In this document: piece by piece, positions 35,053-46,555 of the stretch
Numbering within the stretch: position 1 is the stretch's first letter
How the letters are laid out: each line of letters starts with the position of its first letter
DNA from: Anastatus disparis
Taxonomy: Eukaryota; Arthropoda; Insecta; Hymenoptera; Eupelmidae
Assembly (NCBI GenBank): GCA_017163975.1
Contig: JAFFSR010000307.1
Coordinates: 248,001-312,000, forward strand
DNA: 64,000 bases
Reading direction: 5' to 3'
Notes under the pieces: generated by a model
What the model was told of the DNA's origin: nothing
Seen by the model: only the letters and a program-made list of their open reading frames with translations
The model's database searches: none
Translations under genes and position numbers: made by a program

Positions 35053-35193
35053 ATTATTGGGATTGAATGTGAGCGTGTAGAGGGGGCAATATGGCCGACT
35101 TAAGCTAACCTTTTCCTATACAAAAACTATGTATAAGATTAGCTAAAGTCGGCCATATTGCCCCCTCTACACGCTCACATTCAATCCCAATAA
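35053..35193. mobile_element. 141-bp hairpin MITE
   Basis: ATTATTGGGATTGAATGTGA at the left is inverted at the right, with arms of ~55 bp perfect through GGGGGCAATATGGCCGACTT. The loop is ~25 nt. Target duplication not clear. Confidence 0.85.
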
Positions 35194-35735
35194 TAATTAT
35201 GTTAACTTTTTATTCATAGGATGAAATAATATTAAATTTGTGATTATCATTTTCATAGTTTATATAAAATCCCCAAAAAAACCTTTAAAAAGGTTAAATC
35301 ACGGCAAGTTAGCTTAAAAAAAAAAATCTTTTACTTTATCTCAAAAATAAAAATATTTTGTGAAAAATTTAAACTAATTTAATACAACCAACTGTAAAAA
35401 AATCTACTATAATATCTCTAAAAAAAAGCTTTAACATTATCGATAATAAAAAAGTGGGAATTTATTTATAACAAAAATACACTTGAAAATATACTGAAAT
35501 CAATAATGCGTGATCAAATTTTAATACGATTTAAAATAATACTTACAAATGATGTTGTACCTATATTTTGATAATAATAATGAATCAATAAAAAATTTCT
35601 TTGTTAAAAATAAAGTATAAAAAAGCCATATAAAATGTTATAAAAAATATAAAAACATCTTCAGCAAAATAAAAAAAATAATAAAACTTTAATCAAATAA
35701 TAAACGTAAAAGTAAGAATAAAAGTAATATTATAG
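35194..35735. other. AT-rich stretch, nothing seen
   Basis: Low complexity and A-rich, with no motif. Confidence 0.5.
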
Positions 35736-35951
35736 CTATAAACTTGCCAGGCCCACTTTACAAAAGTTAGATGTATCATTAATGTTATAAAATTAGATTA
35801 TTTATTCATTGAATACTAAATTGTGAAAATTAATACGTATTTTCAATTTCCTCACGAAATTCTAAAAAGTCAATCCTAAAAAATGTTTTAAATGGATGTG
35901 TGTTCACGAAGAAATATAACTTTTGATGAGTGGGCCTGGCAAGTTTATAGC
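35736..35951. mobile_element. ~215-bp MITE, GCTATAAACTTGCCAGGCCC termini
   Basis: GCTATAAACTTGCCAGGCCC at the left end is exactly inverted at 35926-35949. The interior is AT-rich and not itself palindromic. It stops a few bases before copy C begins. Confidence 0.75.
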
Positions 35952-35958
35952 CCTAATA

Positions 35959-37007
35959 CCCACACAGCATGAAAGAATTTTGAAATAATTTCATGAAATA
36001 TTACAAGTAATGATACGTTGAAAACATTTAAAAAGAACTTAAAAAGATAACTATATTCTTTTGAAAAGAATTTATGAAATAATACACAGGAAGATTACAA
36101 AGTCTTTACAAAAATATTACCAAAAAGGAAATGAAAGTTAAGGGGACGCTGTATCTCTCTATCCTTTTCTAATTGAAAAATGTAAATTTTTGGGAAAACT
36201 AGTTATTATTGATAGAAATTAAGGGTTGTCCGCAACTTCTATAGTGAAAAACAATATTTTGTCTGATGAGAGCAAATTAATTTTGTTGCTTTTTTTTCAA
36301 GTAAAGTTTGACATACTTACAAAATCCTAAATTAGGCTAGAGAATACGTTATTTAAGTATGTCAAACTTTACTTGAAAAAAAAACAACAAAATTAATTTG
36401 CTCTCATCAGACAAAATATTGTTTTTCGCTATAGAAGTTGTGACAACCCACTAATTTCTATCAATAATAACTAGTTTTCCCAAAAATTTACATTTTTTAA
36501 TTAGAAAAGGATAGGGAGATCCAGCGTCCTCTTAAGGCATGAAATATTAGACGAATCCTTACTGAAAGGACTTTGAAAAGACTTCTTGAAAGGAAACAAG
36601 AAAGAACTCAAAAATCTTCCAACGATTAAAATCAGAAAATAATTTAGAAAGATTTTTGGAATGATCTAAGTTATTCTTTCACCGAATAATTTCAAGATTC
36701 TTCCAAAAAGCTTTTATGAAATATTTCATGTAATATTTTGGTAAAGTCTCAAGAAATCATACATGAAATAATTTTGAAATCTTTTTGAAATATTTCATGA
36801 AATAACTTATGATGAGAATACAAGTTATTACATAAATCCTTACTGAAAGGACTTTGAAAAGACTTCTTGAAAAGAAACAAGAAAGAACCCAGAAATCTTC
36901 CAACGATTCAATTCATAAAATAATTTAGAAAGATTTTCGGAATGATCTAAGGTATTCTTTCACCGAATCATTTCAAGATTCATTCAAAAAGCTTTCATGT
37001 TGCTCTG
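35959..37007 (-). mobile_element. Satellite TIR element, copy C, truncated and inverted
   Basis: CCCACACAGCATGAAAG at 35959-35975, then ~110 bp matching the inverse of copy B's right end (AATACGTTGAAAACATTTAA-like words). Inverse-orientation 281-bp satellite units follow from 36533. A TTAA MITE interrupts at 36142-36531. The element ends abruptly at ~37007, where a second MITE fragment begins, so its other TIR is missing. Confidence 0.8.
36142..36531. mobile_element. 390-bp palindromic MITE, TTAA duplication
   Basis: TTAA at 36138-36141 and 36532-36535 flanks GGGGACGCTGTATCTCTCTA and its inverse. The arms mirror through ACTAGTTATTATTGATAGAAA and AAATTAATTTTGTTG. Related to 5414-5813 by TTAGAAAAGGA(C/T)AG near the end. 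Confidence 0.85.
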
Positions 37008-37069
37008 TTGCTAATTTTGGGAAAAAAGTCAATTTTTTAATTAGAAAAGGACAGAGATACAGCGGACTC
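37008..37069. mobile_element. Right-end fragment of the 5414-type MITE
   Basis: GTTGCTAATTTTGGGAAAAA through GATACAGCGGACTC matches the right end at 5750-5813 almost perfectly and is followed by TTAA. The left half is absent. Confidence 0.8.
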
Positions 37070-37073
37070 TTAA

Positions 37074-39099
37074 GACCTTAAAATTGACCTCACATATAAA
37101 ATATTATTATTGAAATATCAATTTATTAGTATTAAAATTACTGAATTCTAGTATTGTTTTAAGGAATTTTTTTAATGTCATTTATAATTTTATGTGAGGT
37201 TTCGTAAAATAATTTCTAAATGTGCTTTTTTATAATTTTATTTATGAATACTGTTATTTAAGTAACTTAAATTTAAATTTAATTAATACTATCAGCTTAG
37301 AAATTTTTTAAAACAATTCATAATTTGATTTTATTTGATTACCTTTATTTTCCAAACATACATTTTATACACATTTTTATTCGTTTGAAAATACATTTTA
37401 ATGATTATATTGTATTCTATTTATTAGGATCATCTTTCATCCAAGGGTGTTTCATGTGAATATTGTGTCTGATTTTTACATCATCTTATAAAATAAAAAG
37501 AGACAGAGTCAGATTCAGCTTGCATCTCTGCGAAAGTGAAAACAATGATTGAATCTAGTCTGATTAAAAGTAATGTTAAATTATACAAATATGTTTTCTT
37601 TTATTTAATATATATAATAATAAATTTATTTATTTTTCACATCATATTTCTTCCTTTATATTATCTGTTTAAAATTCCTAATTTTCAAATAAATTTTTTA
37701 CTTTTATAATTTTTTCCTTAATTAATAAATTAATAATGTTTATAAAATATTAATAATAAGTACAGAATTCTCATTTAGTTTATCATAGACATTAACGATT
37801 GAAATGATGATACTTTTGAAATTATTTAACATTTTTTTCAATTTTTCACAATTTCTCAATTTTCTAATTTGTTTAAACAATATTAAAAATTAATATCAAA
37901 TAAGTTTTTATTTAGTAGATAAAACTACATAAGATTGAGCACTTTTCATGTAAAATAGACGAATAAATGTTTAAAAAAATACAAATTTTTCACGTCATGA
38001 TTTAAAGTTATGTTAATATAAAAAATTATACGCATAATTGATTATTTATCATAAAATATTTGAATTCCTTGACTTCCGACATCGATTTGAAAAAAAATCA
38101 AAATCGGAAGTCTTGATTTCACTTTTCAATCAGCTTGCTCCATCACGTGACCCTCTGCGTTTTTAACGACTTTTCGAGTGATCAGAGTAATTTTAATCGA
38201 TGTTTTTTATGTGTTTCCAAAGAGCGCATGTTTTGAAAACTTTTGCCTAAAAAGTGCTTGGACAAATAAAGCTAATAACGCTTTAATTGACTTTCTATTG
38301 TTTATTGTTTAATTATAAACACAAGTTTACTTTGGTGAGTCATAGCTCAAAAACTATTGAGCGGAATTCGACTTTTCTTTTTTTAAAATGAGCGTCTTTC
38401 AAAGTATTTTCATACGAAAGTTTTTGGATTTTATTTAATTTAAAATTGAAAAAGATATTCAATTTGTTTATAAGCATAAATTTAACTATATTTTTTTAAA
38501 AATTCCCAAGACTCTCCTAATTAACCGATTTTAATTTTTTAAAGTGCATTTGAAAGCTTTAATAGTCTGCTATATGTAAAAAAATCAGCACCCATCTGAA
38601 AACATTATTTTGTTTGCAATAAAATTTTGAAATATTTGCATTTTTTTGCGGGACGCTTAATTGTTAAATTATTGTGAAGCAACGAACAGACCGATTCTAA
38701 TGAAATTTGCTGGGCTGTTTTATCATATCAAAAAGTTTTCTGTGGCTCAATATTAAATCATATGATAAATTTAAATAATTAAAAAAATCATTTAATAAAA
38801 CATTAATTTTTGGGCAGTTTTTTCGCAATTGTTGTCGTTTTTCTAACATAAAAAATAAAATTATCTATTTCAAAAGTTCATTCTTTCATGTAAAATTTTA
38901 TCATCCAACTTTTTTTTTCTTTTACATTTTTCTCTAAAATGTATATTTAAGGCGCTATAAAAAAAAAAATTATGAAAAAAAATCGTATTTTTCGAGATTT
39001 TTTCACTATTTGTTTAATAGCAAATTGAGCACAACTTTTTCAACTGGCGCATATCGAAATTATCATATCTAACATAATTTCGGAGGCATTTAAACAAAA
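37074..39099. other. AT-rich region, no gene seen
   Basis: No protein motif. CATCACGTGACC near 38142 is an isolated E-box. The 38200-39050 part has the look of decayed non-coding transposon sequence, which I cannot assign. Confidence 0.4.
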
Positions 39100-41443
39100 A
39101 TTAGCGATTATATACGAAACATCCAAATCTACCCATTTTAAAACAGATCCCGCCTGGACCATTATCTCTAGGCCAAAAAATGGTGCAGATTTCTTTCAAA
39201 ATATTCAAATTTTACATGTTAATGTTAATCGGCAAACTTATTTCTCCCTTATAGAGCATCAAATTACTGTAAATCACCCGGATATTTTTACTGTTACAGA
39301 GACTTTCTTAGCTGAGTATGATGATTCTTCTATTATTTCTATCGAACACTACAATTTCTTTAGGTTAGACAGAGTGGGTAAAATTGGCGGTGGAGTAGGT
39401 TTCTATGCACGTGATTTCCTCAAAGTCAGCATACTTTTTCAATCGAACGCCGTGTCTGACAACACTGCTCAGTATATTATAGCCGAAATTTCGTTGGGTG
39501 CTGAAAAACTCATTTTTGCGGTAGTGTATTTAAGGCCGAAGGGTCTATTTCCTGATGATTTCTTCAATTCAATATCTGAGTTATTATCAACATATAAAAA
39601 TATTGTCATTACTGGGGACTTCAATATTAATCTGTTGGTTAAAAATTTTAATGCAGACTCTTTTCGCTCAATGATTGACTCGCTTGCTCTTTACATAGTA
39701 CCTTCTGAATCTACACATCATATTCTTACAACTGAACTTATTTCTCATACTTGGATTGATCTCTTCATTTTAAATGGTGAAAATTCTCTGGCTAATTACA
39801 GCAAAACATCAACTTCTTTCATAGCAGGTCATGATTTGATTACTATCACTTTTAAGGCGTTTAAGCCTCAAGCCGCAACTAAAATAATTCATTCTCGAAA
39901 TTTTGCTAACATAAACCTACAAACTATAAACAGTTCGATTACGTCTTCTCTTTCAAACCATTCACACGAGAGCTGTGTTGAATCTTTAGGCTCTGCTCTC
40001 TTTTCTGTTGATACACTAGTACGTAAGTTGTCTTCTGTTTTTGTTTCGTCCTTTAATCATTGTGCACCGATTAAAGCACATAAATTAGATATTAAGAAAA
40101 AACAATGGATCACTTCTGAAACTAGATTTAGGATGAGGGAGCATGACAGAGCGTATCGTTATGCTGTCCGCTCTGGCTCTGCATAGGCAGTTTTACGTTA
40201 TAGGAAGCTCAAAGGTAAAATCTCAAATGCATTGGATTCTGTAAAGAACAATTATATAGCTAATCGTTTAAATAGTGTGGGTAACTCTTCAAACCGTTGG
40301 AACATTTTACATAAGATTGGTCTCGCTACAAAAATACTGCCTTCACCGCTCCAGTGTTTCTCCTCGAGTGTTCTTCTCTCTCATTACACATCAATTTCTT
40401 CAAGCTCTGCTGCTCTGTTCAAAGGCGAGTTGGAGGAGGTGCTTGCAGTACCACTGCGCAGTGACTTGCCGATTTTTAATTTTACTCCAGTTAAATGTCC
40501 TCTTGTTCAGTCTTTTGTATCTCTTGGTACTTCTAAAACTTTTGGTCCTGATGGTATTATGGCCCAGATGCTTAAACTGATGAATCAATCCACTGTTGGT
40601 CTCATCACATCCATCATGAACTGCTCGCTGGCATCTGCAGTATTTCCAAGTGATTGGGAAAAAGCTTTTCTTTTACCACTGGCCAAGACAAATAAGATGG
40701 ATACACCTTCACAAACTCGGCCCATTGCCAAAATTTCTGAAGTTTCCAAAATTCTTGAAAGAGCAGTACATTCTCAGTTTAGCTCCTTTATTGAATCAAA
40801 CTCGCTATTTGACAGTTAACAAACTGGTTTTTGTAAATCTAATAGCACTCAGACTGCGCTTTTGAAGCTTCTTGAAGATGCACGTTTGGCTATTGATAAG
40901 AAAATAACTGCTTTGCTGCTCTTCGATTTTTCCAAGGCTTTTGACACTGTGTCGCATGTGCGCTTGCTATACAAACTTCGTCGATTCAACTGCTCTGATA
41001 CTGTCATACGATGGTTTGCGTCGTATTGTAAACAAAGACAAACATTCATAACACATTTATACTTATATTCATCTTGCACATTCCACTCAAGGGTGATTGA
41101 ACTCCGTACGCATCATATGTCAAGTCTTCTACCTTGAGACTGCGATAGCAAACAATAACGTTATACATTCGCGAGAATGTGACACACAAGAATACGATGC
41201 ACAGGAGGCGATCGAACTCTAAACTGCATCACATGCAAAATTCAATCAATCTTCCCCCGAAATTATAAAAGTATCAATAATATCACACATACGAAAGAAT
41301 GCAACTGTCTTTTACCCATAGTATAAAAACCCAAGAGTCTTTAGCTCGCAAGCTTAATTTCATACTTACCGTCTAAGGTTACGCTTCGCCTAAAATTATT
41401 GTACTAAAGGTTAAGAAGGAGAAATAAAGATAAGTTCAATTCA

Positions 41444-41492
<49 letters not shown>

Positions 41493-42720
41493 TTCTTTTA
41501 TTCTTGGATACCTATCCTAAAGAACCAACATCCTAAATTACAAAAATAAGTTATAATAATAATTAAAAATTTATAAAAATTAATAAATCAAGTTTATTAA
41601 ATAAAGTTTAATAAATTAAACTTTACAAATTAATAAATACAGTTCTAACGGTAAACAGTATCTTAGCAAGAAAACTTATACTATAACTGATTTGGATGGT
41701 CATGTCGGTGAATGGGTTACCTGCACAGCAGGTGTTTCTCAGGGCAGCGTTTTGGGTCCGTCGCTTTTTTCTGTCTTTATTAACGATTTATCATCAATCT
41801 TAACTAGATCGTCTCATATCCTGTTTGATGATGACTTGCAGGTATATCATCCATTTTTGCCCGCAAATTTGAATGATGAGATTGACTTTTTAAACCACGA
41901 GGTGGCAGCTGTTGTAAAGTGGGCAGTAGATAACGATCTTGCCTTAAATCGTTCTAAAATGCAAGCGATGTTCATTGGTAGCGAACAATACATCTCAAGG
42001 ATTGATCTCTTTTCTTGCCCCAAAATTTTCGTAATCGATATGGTGGTGCCATATGTCAGTTCAGTCAAAAACGTGGGTATCTGGATATCTAACACTTTAA
42101 ATTGGAATAAGCAGGTGGGTTCGGTGGTTGGACGTATTTTTGGTACTCTTCAATCATTAAAGTTTCATAGGCATGCTCTGTCCAGGCAGGTCAGAAAAAA
42201 TCTTGTTGAAGCTCTTATCTTTCCCATATTGGATTACTGTTGTGTAGTCTATGACGTCTTTCCACAGACACTAAATATTAAACTTTACCATGCGCTGAAT
42301 GCCTGCGTTAGATTTGTCTGTGGTAATATGGGCAGACAAGATAGAGTTACTCCGTTTCGCCTGCAGTCGGGCTGGTTGTCGGTGAACAACAGGCGTCTAC
42401 ACTTCAAATTAGCTCTGGCACACTCTATAGTATCATATCAAAAGCCAAGCTACCTAGCCACTAAATTCCTTTGCGTTAATATCGATGCAGTTGTTAGAAC
42501 CTCAAATAGATTGCCAACTAGACTTCTCATCTGCCCCGTTGTTCGTACAGCAGCAATGCTTGATTTTTTTGTCTACTCGGCATCTAGTTTTATCAATGGT
42601 AATACCTCCATTTTCACTGGTTTTGAAGTGGGCCAAACTCAGCTTATAAAGTCTAAGATATATAACAAATTCTTGCCTAATGAACGCACGGAGTGGTTGG
42701 GCGAAACTGAGAGTCGTTGA
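39100..42720 (+). pseudogene. CR1-like LINE ORF2 (endonuclease plus reverse transcriptase), interrupted by a solo LTR
   Basis: Encodes the cut-and-copy protein of a non-LTR retrotransposon. The endonuclease begins around VNVNRQT (39223), with catalytic ETFL, GDFNINLL, SHTWIDLF and the final histidine-aspartate in AGHDL. The RT follows with FGPDG, QTGFCKSNSTQTALL, LLLFDFSKAFDTVS, GVSQGSVLGP and a catalytic box reading FDDD (41824-41835) in place of the usual YADD/FADD. The C-terminal region runs to TGA at 42720. The whole protein is in one frame, with only a TAG at 40184 and a TAA at 40817 as stops. Deleting the LTR with one 4-bp target copy (635 bp) keeps the frame. No ORF1 is seen, so the copy is probably 5' truncated. 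Confidence 0.92.
41027..41657 (+). mobile_element. Solo LTR with GTAT target duplication
   Basis: GTAT at 41023-41026 and 41658-41661 flanks a 631-bp block starting TGTAAACA and ending GTAAACA (TG...CA). It has a TATAAAAACCC box at ~41321 and AATAAAG at ~41425, followed by a CA/TA microsatellite. Length, ends, promoter and 4-bp duplication together indicate a solo LTR left by recombination. A 4-bp duplication suits a Gypsy-type element. No internal sequence is present. Confidence 0.8.
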
Positions 42721-43036
42721 GTGTATTTCTATTTTAAAAGTACATTCTACCACACAATTAATTTTGTAGACCTCTATCTGTTTACTCATTGTGTAATGTG
42801 TGGATCGGATAAGTGCAGTTTTATAATTAAGTGAAGCAAACTATTTTTATATCTAAACTCAATTTCGTTTCTTATCACGGAGAGAAATCTCAAATTAATG
42901 TATACAAATTTTATTCATTAGTTTACACTTATTATAATTGCATTATATTTTATTTTGTTTATAACTTTATGTATTACTTTTGGGTCATACGGGGTTGAAC
43001 TCCATGATCTTTAATAAATTATGAGTCAATCAATCA
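42721..43036 (+). other. LINE 3' untranslated region with short-repeat tail
   Basis: Runs to CATACGGGGTTGAACTCCAT, GATCTTTAATAAATTATGAG and a TCAATCAATCAATC tail. The third LINE has a comparable end (ATACGGGGTACTGCCCCGTG and a TCAAATCAAATC tail). A microsatellite-like tail instead of poly-A is a CR1/L2-type trait. Confidence 0.65.
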
Positions 43037-43062
43037 ATCTCTCTCTCTCTCTCTCTCTCTCA
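43037..43062. repeat. (CT)n microsatellite
   Basis: About 24 bp of CT directly after the LINE tail. Confidence 0.9.
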
Positions 43063-44690
43063 CTTATTAGCAATCGCAGAACTCGTATTCTGTCTCTTTC
43101 TCTCACATCAGACGAAAAACTCTCCGAAGCCAAACTTCCATCGTTCTTTAACATCCGCCAGAAATCTAAAACAACCCGATATAAAAAAGAAATCGACAGA
43201 CTAACCTGTAATAATATAAAAAAATCAATATACTTAACTTTTGGCCATGTATTTTTATTGTAAGATGAAACATTAGATCATTTTATGTATACTTGTAATC
43301 AAATAATATGAAAATATTGAAACATAATCATTTACTGAAAGTTTTAATCTATAAACATCACAAATTTAAAGTCAATAGGGAAAGCCGTAGCGATAACTCG
43401 CCGTAAGAAGCGCTACCGAGCTCCCTGATATTATGTAAATTTTATAAGTATAGATTATTGAGAGTGAAATATAATCAAACTTCAAAAATAAATCCAATCT
43501 AATAGAATAATTATGATTCCCAATCATTATATTTAATATGAATTTCAGAGTAATGTTTAAGAATACTATTTATTTTCCGCATTCTTAATAAATGTTTTGC
43601 AAATCATAAGTAAATTTTCTTCGAAATGTTTACTATTTTATAAAAAATTTTACTTTCATCTAGACAGATCATATATATGAATTTATAATTATAGACATAA
43701 TCAGGAAAATTTATCCAGATTTCATATATTTTTCTATCTATATAATTGACTATTAAAAACAATTTAATATTAAAAAAATTACTTTTTAAGATTGTATTTT
43801 ATAACACGTGTATTAAAAAGATACTAAAAGAATATTTTTATATTATGTTATGATAATTTTTCAAATGAGGTCATTAGATATATTCTAAAAATTAATATAT
43901 TTCTCTTAATAAAAATATTATTGCTTTAGTGAAATTATCATTAATACATTCAATTCTTACGTAAATGACATTTCATATAAATACGAACACACGTACATAT
44001 AAATATGTTCTTAAGGTTACATGAATGTTATTTATAAAGAATTGGTTACAAATAAATTTTTAATTACTAATGTATTTTTATGAAATTAGCTTGAGTACTT
44101 TATTCTCTGAATGATACTTGAATAAAACTTTCATTTCATAAATTATGTTATACAATTATAAATATATAAATTTATTTAATTGTTCATCAAATGAAATAAT
44201 TATTCATGAAATATATTATTTTTACATATATATTACACAAATAATAATTACAATGGATGATAGTTGAATAAAAATTTTTAAGAATCATAGCGTTGAAATT
44301 TATTTTGATGAAAATGTTATTCGATTAACATTTTCAGTTGTGTTTTAATAATTTTTTATTAATATTAAGGATTTATTCATAAATTATAATATCAATGATA
44401 TGGAAATAAAGAACAAATATAAAATTAAATATAATATAACCTTAATTATGATACATACACTTCGTGATATTTATTGTAACGGCTCATATCAATTTCAAAT
44501 AGAACTATTTAATTTAGTATAAATATTGTATAAATAATTTGAGCTTAGTTATAACATACAGTAATTTTCTGTAATAATAAATTTAAATCACATTAAAAGT
44601 ATAAGTAGGACTCCATAGTTACCTACTGAGGTCGATAAGATAACTCAAATGTATATATATAGATATAGTAAAATGATTATAGAAATAGAA
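43063..44690. other. AT-rich region, nothing coding
   Basis: Only AT-rich DNA. A small GC island at 43382-43425 (GCCGTAGCGATAACTCGCCG) has no interpretation. Confidence 0.5.
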
Positions 44691-44699
44691 TGTTTTATT

Positions 44700-44941
44700 T
44701 CTTTTTTTTTTTTTTATAAAAAAAAGATTAATATATAAAGGATATTGTTATCCTCTATATAATTAACCTTTTTCTATGGAGATGTCGAGAGAGCCCAGCC
44801 CCGAACCTTTTAACACATTACATCAGGCTAGACTGTCAGACACCACCATACCGAAAACTTTGACTACCGATGGATGGTCAGCCACTTTTGTGACCAACAA
44901 TCAACCGATATTCAATGAGGTCAGATTTCTTAAGAGTCGCG

Positions 44942-44993
<52 letters not shown>

Positions 44994-45225
44994 AAAAAAA
45001 GATTAATATATAAAGGATATTGTCCTCTATATGATTAACCTTTTATATATGATGAAGTCGAGGAAGTCCCCCGCCCGGCATCTGTTTAACACATTACATC
45101 AGGCTAGGACTGTCAGACCCACCTTACCGAAAACTTTGACTACCGATGGATGGTCAGCCACTTTTGTAACCAACAATCAACCGATACCCAATGAGGTCGG
45201 ATTTTTTAAAGAGTCGCGATATAAA
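44700..45225 (+). repeat. Two direct copies of a ~230-bp segment separated by poly-T
   Basis: AAGATTAATATATAAAGGAT, TTTAACACATTACATCAGGC, AAAACTTTGACTACCGATGG and ACCAACAATCAACCGAT occur in the same order at 44725-44935 and 45000-45215. A ~45-base T run (44946-44989) lies between. Probably a duplicated retroposed unit. Open frames across it are not convincing. Confidence 0.8.
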
Positions 45226-45267
45226 TGGCACATACACTTATTTTCTTTCGAAAAAAAAGTTAGAGGT

Positions 45268-45335
45268 ACCTGGCCAGGATTCGAACCCATGCCCTCCGCG
45301 TTGAAGGCAAGAGCTCTATCCATTACGCCACAAGA
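45268..45335 (-). pseudogene. tRNA-like sequence, copy 1
   Basis: The minus strand has a B box GGGTTCGAATCCTGG and a TGGCGTAATGGATAGAGC A-box region. The anticodon loop CTTCAAC would read UCA. The 5' acceptor half is replaced by unrelated sequence, so it cannot close the acceptor stem. It is followed by a T8 run. Confidence 0.5.
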
Positions 45336-45389
45336 GTCGCGATATGGGTAGCACATATACTAATTTTCTTTCGAAAAAAAGTCAGAGAT

Positions 45390-45458
45390 GCCTGGCCAGG
45401 ATTCGAACCCGTGCCCACTGCGTTGAAGGCAAGAGCTCTATCCGTTACGCCACCACGC
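45390..45458 (-). tRNA. tRNA-like gene or SINE head, apparent anticodon UCA
   Basis: A nearly complete cloverleaf can be drawn on the minus strand. The acceptor arm AGCGTGG pairs with CCAGGCA apart from two mismatches. The D-arm is TGGCGTAACGGATAGAGC, the anticodon stem TTGC/GCAG with loop CTTCAAC (anticodon UCA), and the T-arm CGGGTTCGAATCCTG. A T7 terminator follows within 12 nt. A and B boxes are good. UCA would read UGA, and the molecule is too short for selenocysteine tRNA. It is therefore more likely a tRNA-derived repeat than a working tRNA. Copy 1 lies 122 bp downstream on the same strand. Confidence 0.4.
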
Positions 45459-45498
45459 TCCTATCGCCACCGCGCTCCTATCGCCACCGCGCTCCTAT
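45449..45498 (+). repeat. ~18-bp repeat, three copies
   Basis: CGCCACC(A/G)CGCTCCTAT repeated three times, abutting the 5' end of the tRNA-like copy 2. Confidence 0.85.
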
Positions 45499-45555
45499 AT
45501 GTTTTATTTCTTTTAATGAAAAAGTATTATCAATATTTGATTATTAACAACAAAA

Positions 45556-46537
45556 GATGTAACTTGTTAGAATAATTGTGTATATATAAATAGAACATTC
45601 TATTTCTATAACATGTATAAAAATGATTATTCTATTTAAAGTATAAAGATATGAATTAAAATATTAGCTTTTTAATTAATAAATAATAAAATAAATTATT
45701 AAAAATAGCTTTTGGAATGTAAAGGAAATAGAATGTTTCTTTCACAAATATATTTATCTTAATTAAATGTTTCTTTTGCAAATATATAAAATAAAGTTAT
45801 GAAACATTCTATTTCATAAATAGAACTTCATAGAAGGTTCATGAAATAGTATAAAAGAGCGTGAATCCATCCAAGCTCTCTCATTATCCTTTAGATGTTC
45901 GACCATTCTACATTCATTCGATCTTATACTGTCAGAAGTGTAAGATCTAAGCATTCTGTCTTAAAGTACTATGTAACTTTTAAATCTTTATAAAATATAT
46001 ATTTTCTTAATTTTTTAATAAAAAGATTAAGTATTTCAAATTTAAATGAGACTGTGTTCAAAAAGTTATTGAGAAAAGTATAACTTATCTCATCTCATTT
46101 ATCATTTTTCATAGAAATAATTAAGAAATTAACTATCGCACATTGAAGAGTATTGCACTTAGATATGTCGTCGATAATGATTTCTTTATTCATCTTGCAT
46201 TAACTGAAAGTTCGGTTTATCGCACATCTAAGAGTATTGTACTGAAAGATGTCGTCGATTTAAACGCTTTCCTACATATCTCATAATAATAAAAAAGTTT
46301 ATTATCGCACTCTTTAGAGTATTGCACTCAATGGAGTCGTCGATAACTTTTATCACATTACCCTCTCCTTCACACGTAAAGAAAATTATAAACTATTGGA
46401 TCTCCAAGAGTATTACACTGGAGGAGATCGTCGATAAATATAATTTTCTTTTATGATATTTCTGTATGCACCTTGTATATGCATGTAATAGATTAAATTA
46501 ATGAAGTGAATTTAAATTCGGTAATTAAAATATTACC
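45556..46537 (+). mobile_element. Possible LTR ending at a primer-binding site
   Basis: The block starts with TGTAACTTGTTAGAAT and has a TATAAAAGAGCG box at ~45852, AATAAAA near 46019 and an end ...AATATTAC just before TGGCGACCGTGAATGAAG (46538). TGG after an LTR is a standard primer-binding site start. The 3' end is not a clean CA, there is no second LTR and no coding region follows, so this is tentative. Four hairpin repeats lie in its downstream part. Confidence 0.35.
46130..46440 (+). repeat. Four related hairpin units, ~85 bp apart
   Basis: At about 46134, 46218, 46302 and 46402 a unit reads roughly TATCGCAC...AGAGTATTGCACT...GTCGTCGATA. The outer TATCG/CGATA and inner base pairs are kept while the sequences between vary (ATTGA/TTAGATAT, ATCTA/GAAAGAT, TCTCC/GGAGGAGAT-like changes). 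The variation looks compensatory, pointing to RNA structure in the LTR-like transcript. Confidence 0.6.
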
Positions 46538-46555
46538 TGGCGACCGTGAATGAAG
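46538..46555 (+). promoter_or_regulatory. Candidate retroelement primer-binding site
   Basis: TGGCGACCGTGAATGAAG directly follows the proposed LTR. It would pair with a tRNA 3' end of ...TCACGGTCGCCA. No gag or pol follows. Confidence 0.35.

Noticed and set aside
44474..44490. TGTAACGGCTCATATC resembling the Gypsy LTR terminus at 60260
   Set aside because: Only about 9 bases match before diverging; not enough to call a second LTR.
44776..45351. Frames MEMSREPSPEPFN and a related one downstream
   Set aside because: Cross a poly-T run and tRNA-like sequence; similarity reflects duplicated DNA, with no codon-level conservation visible.
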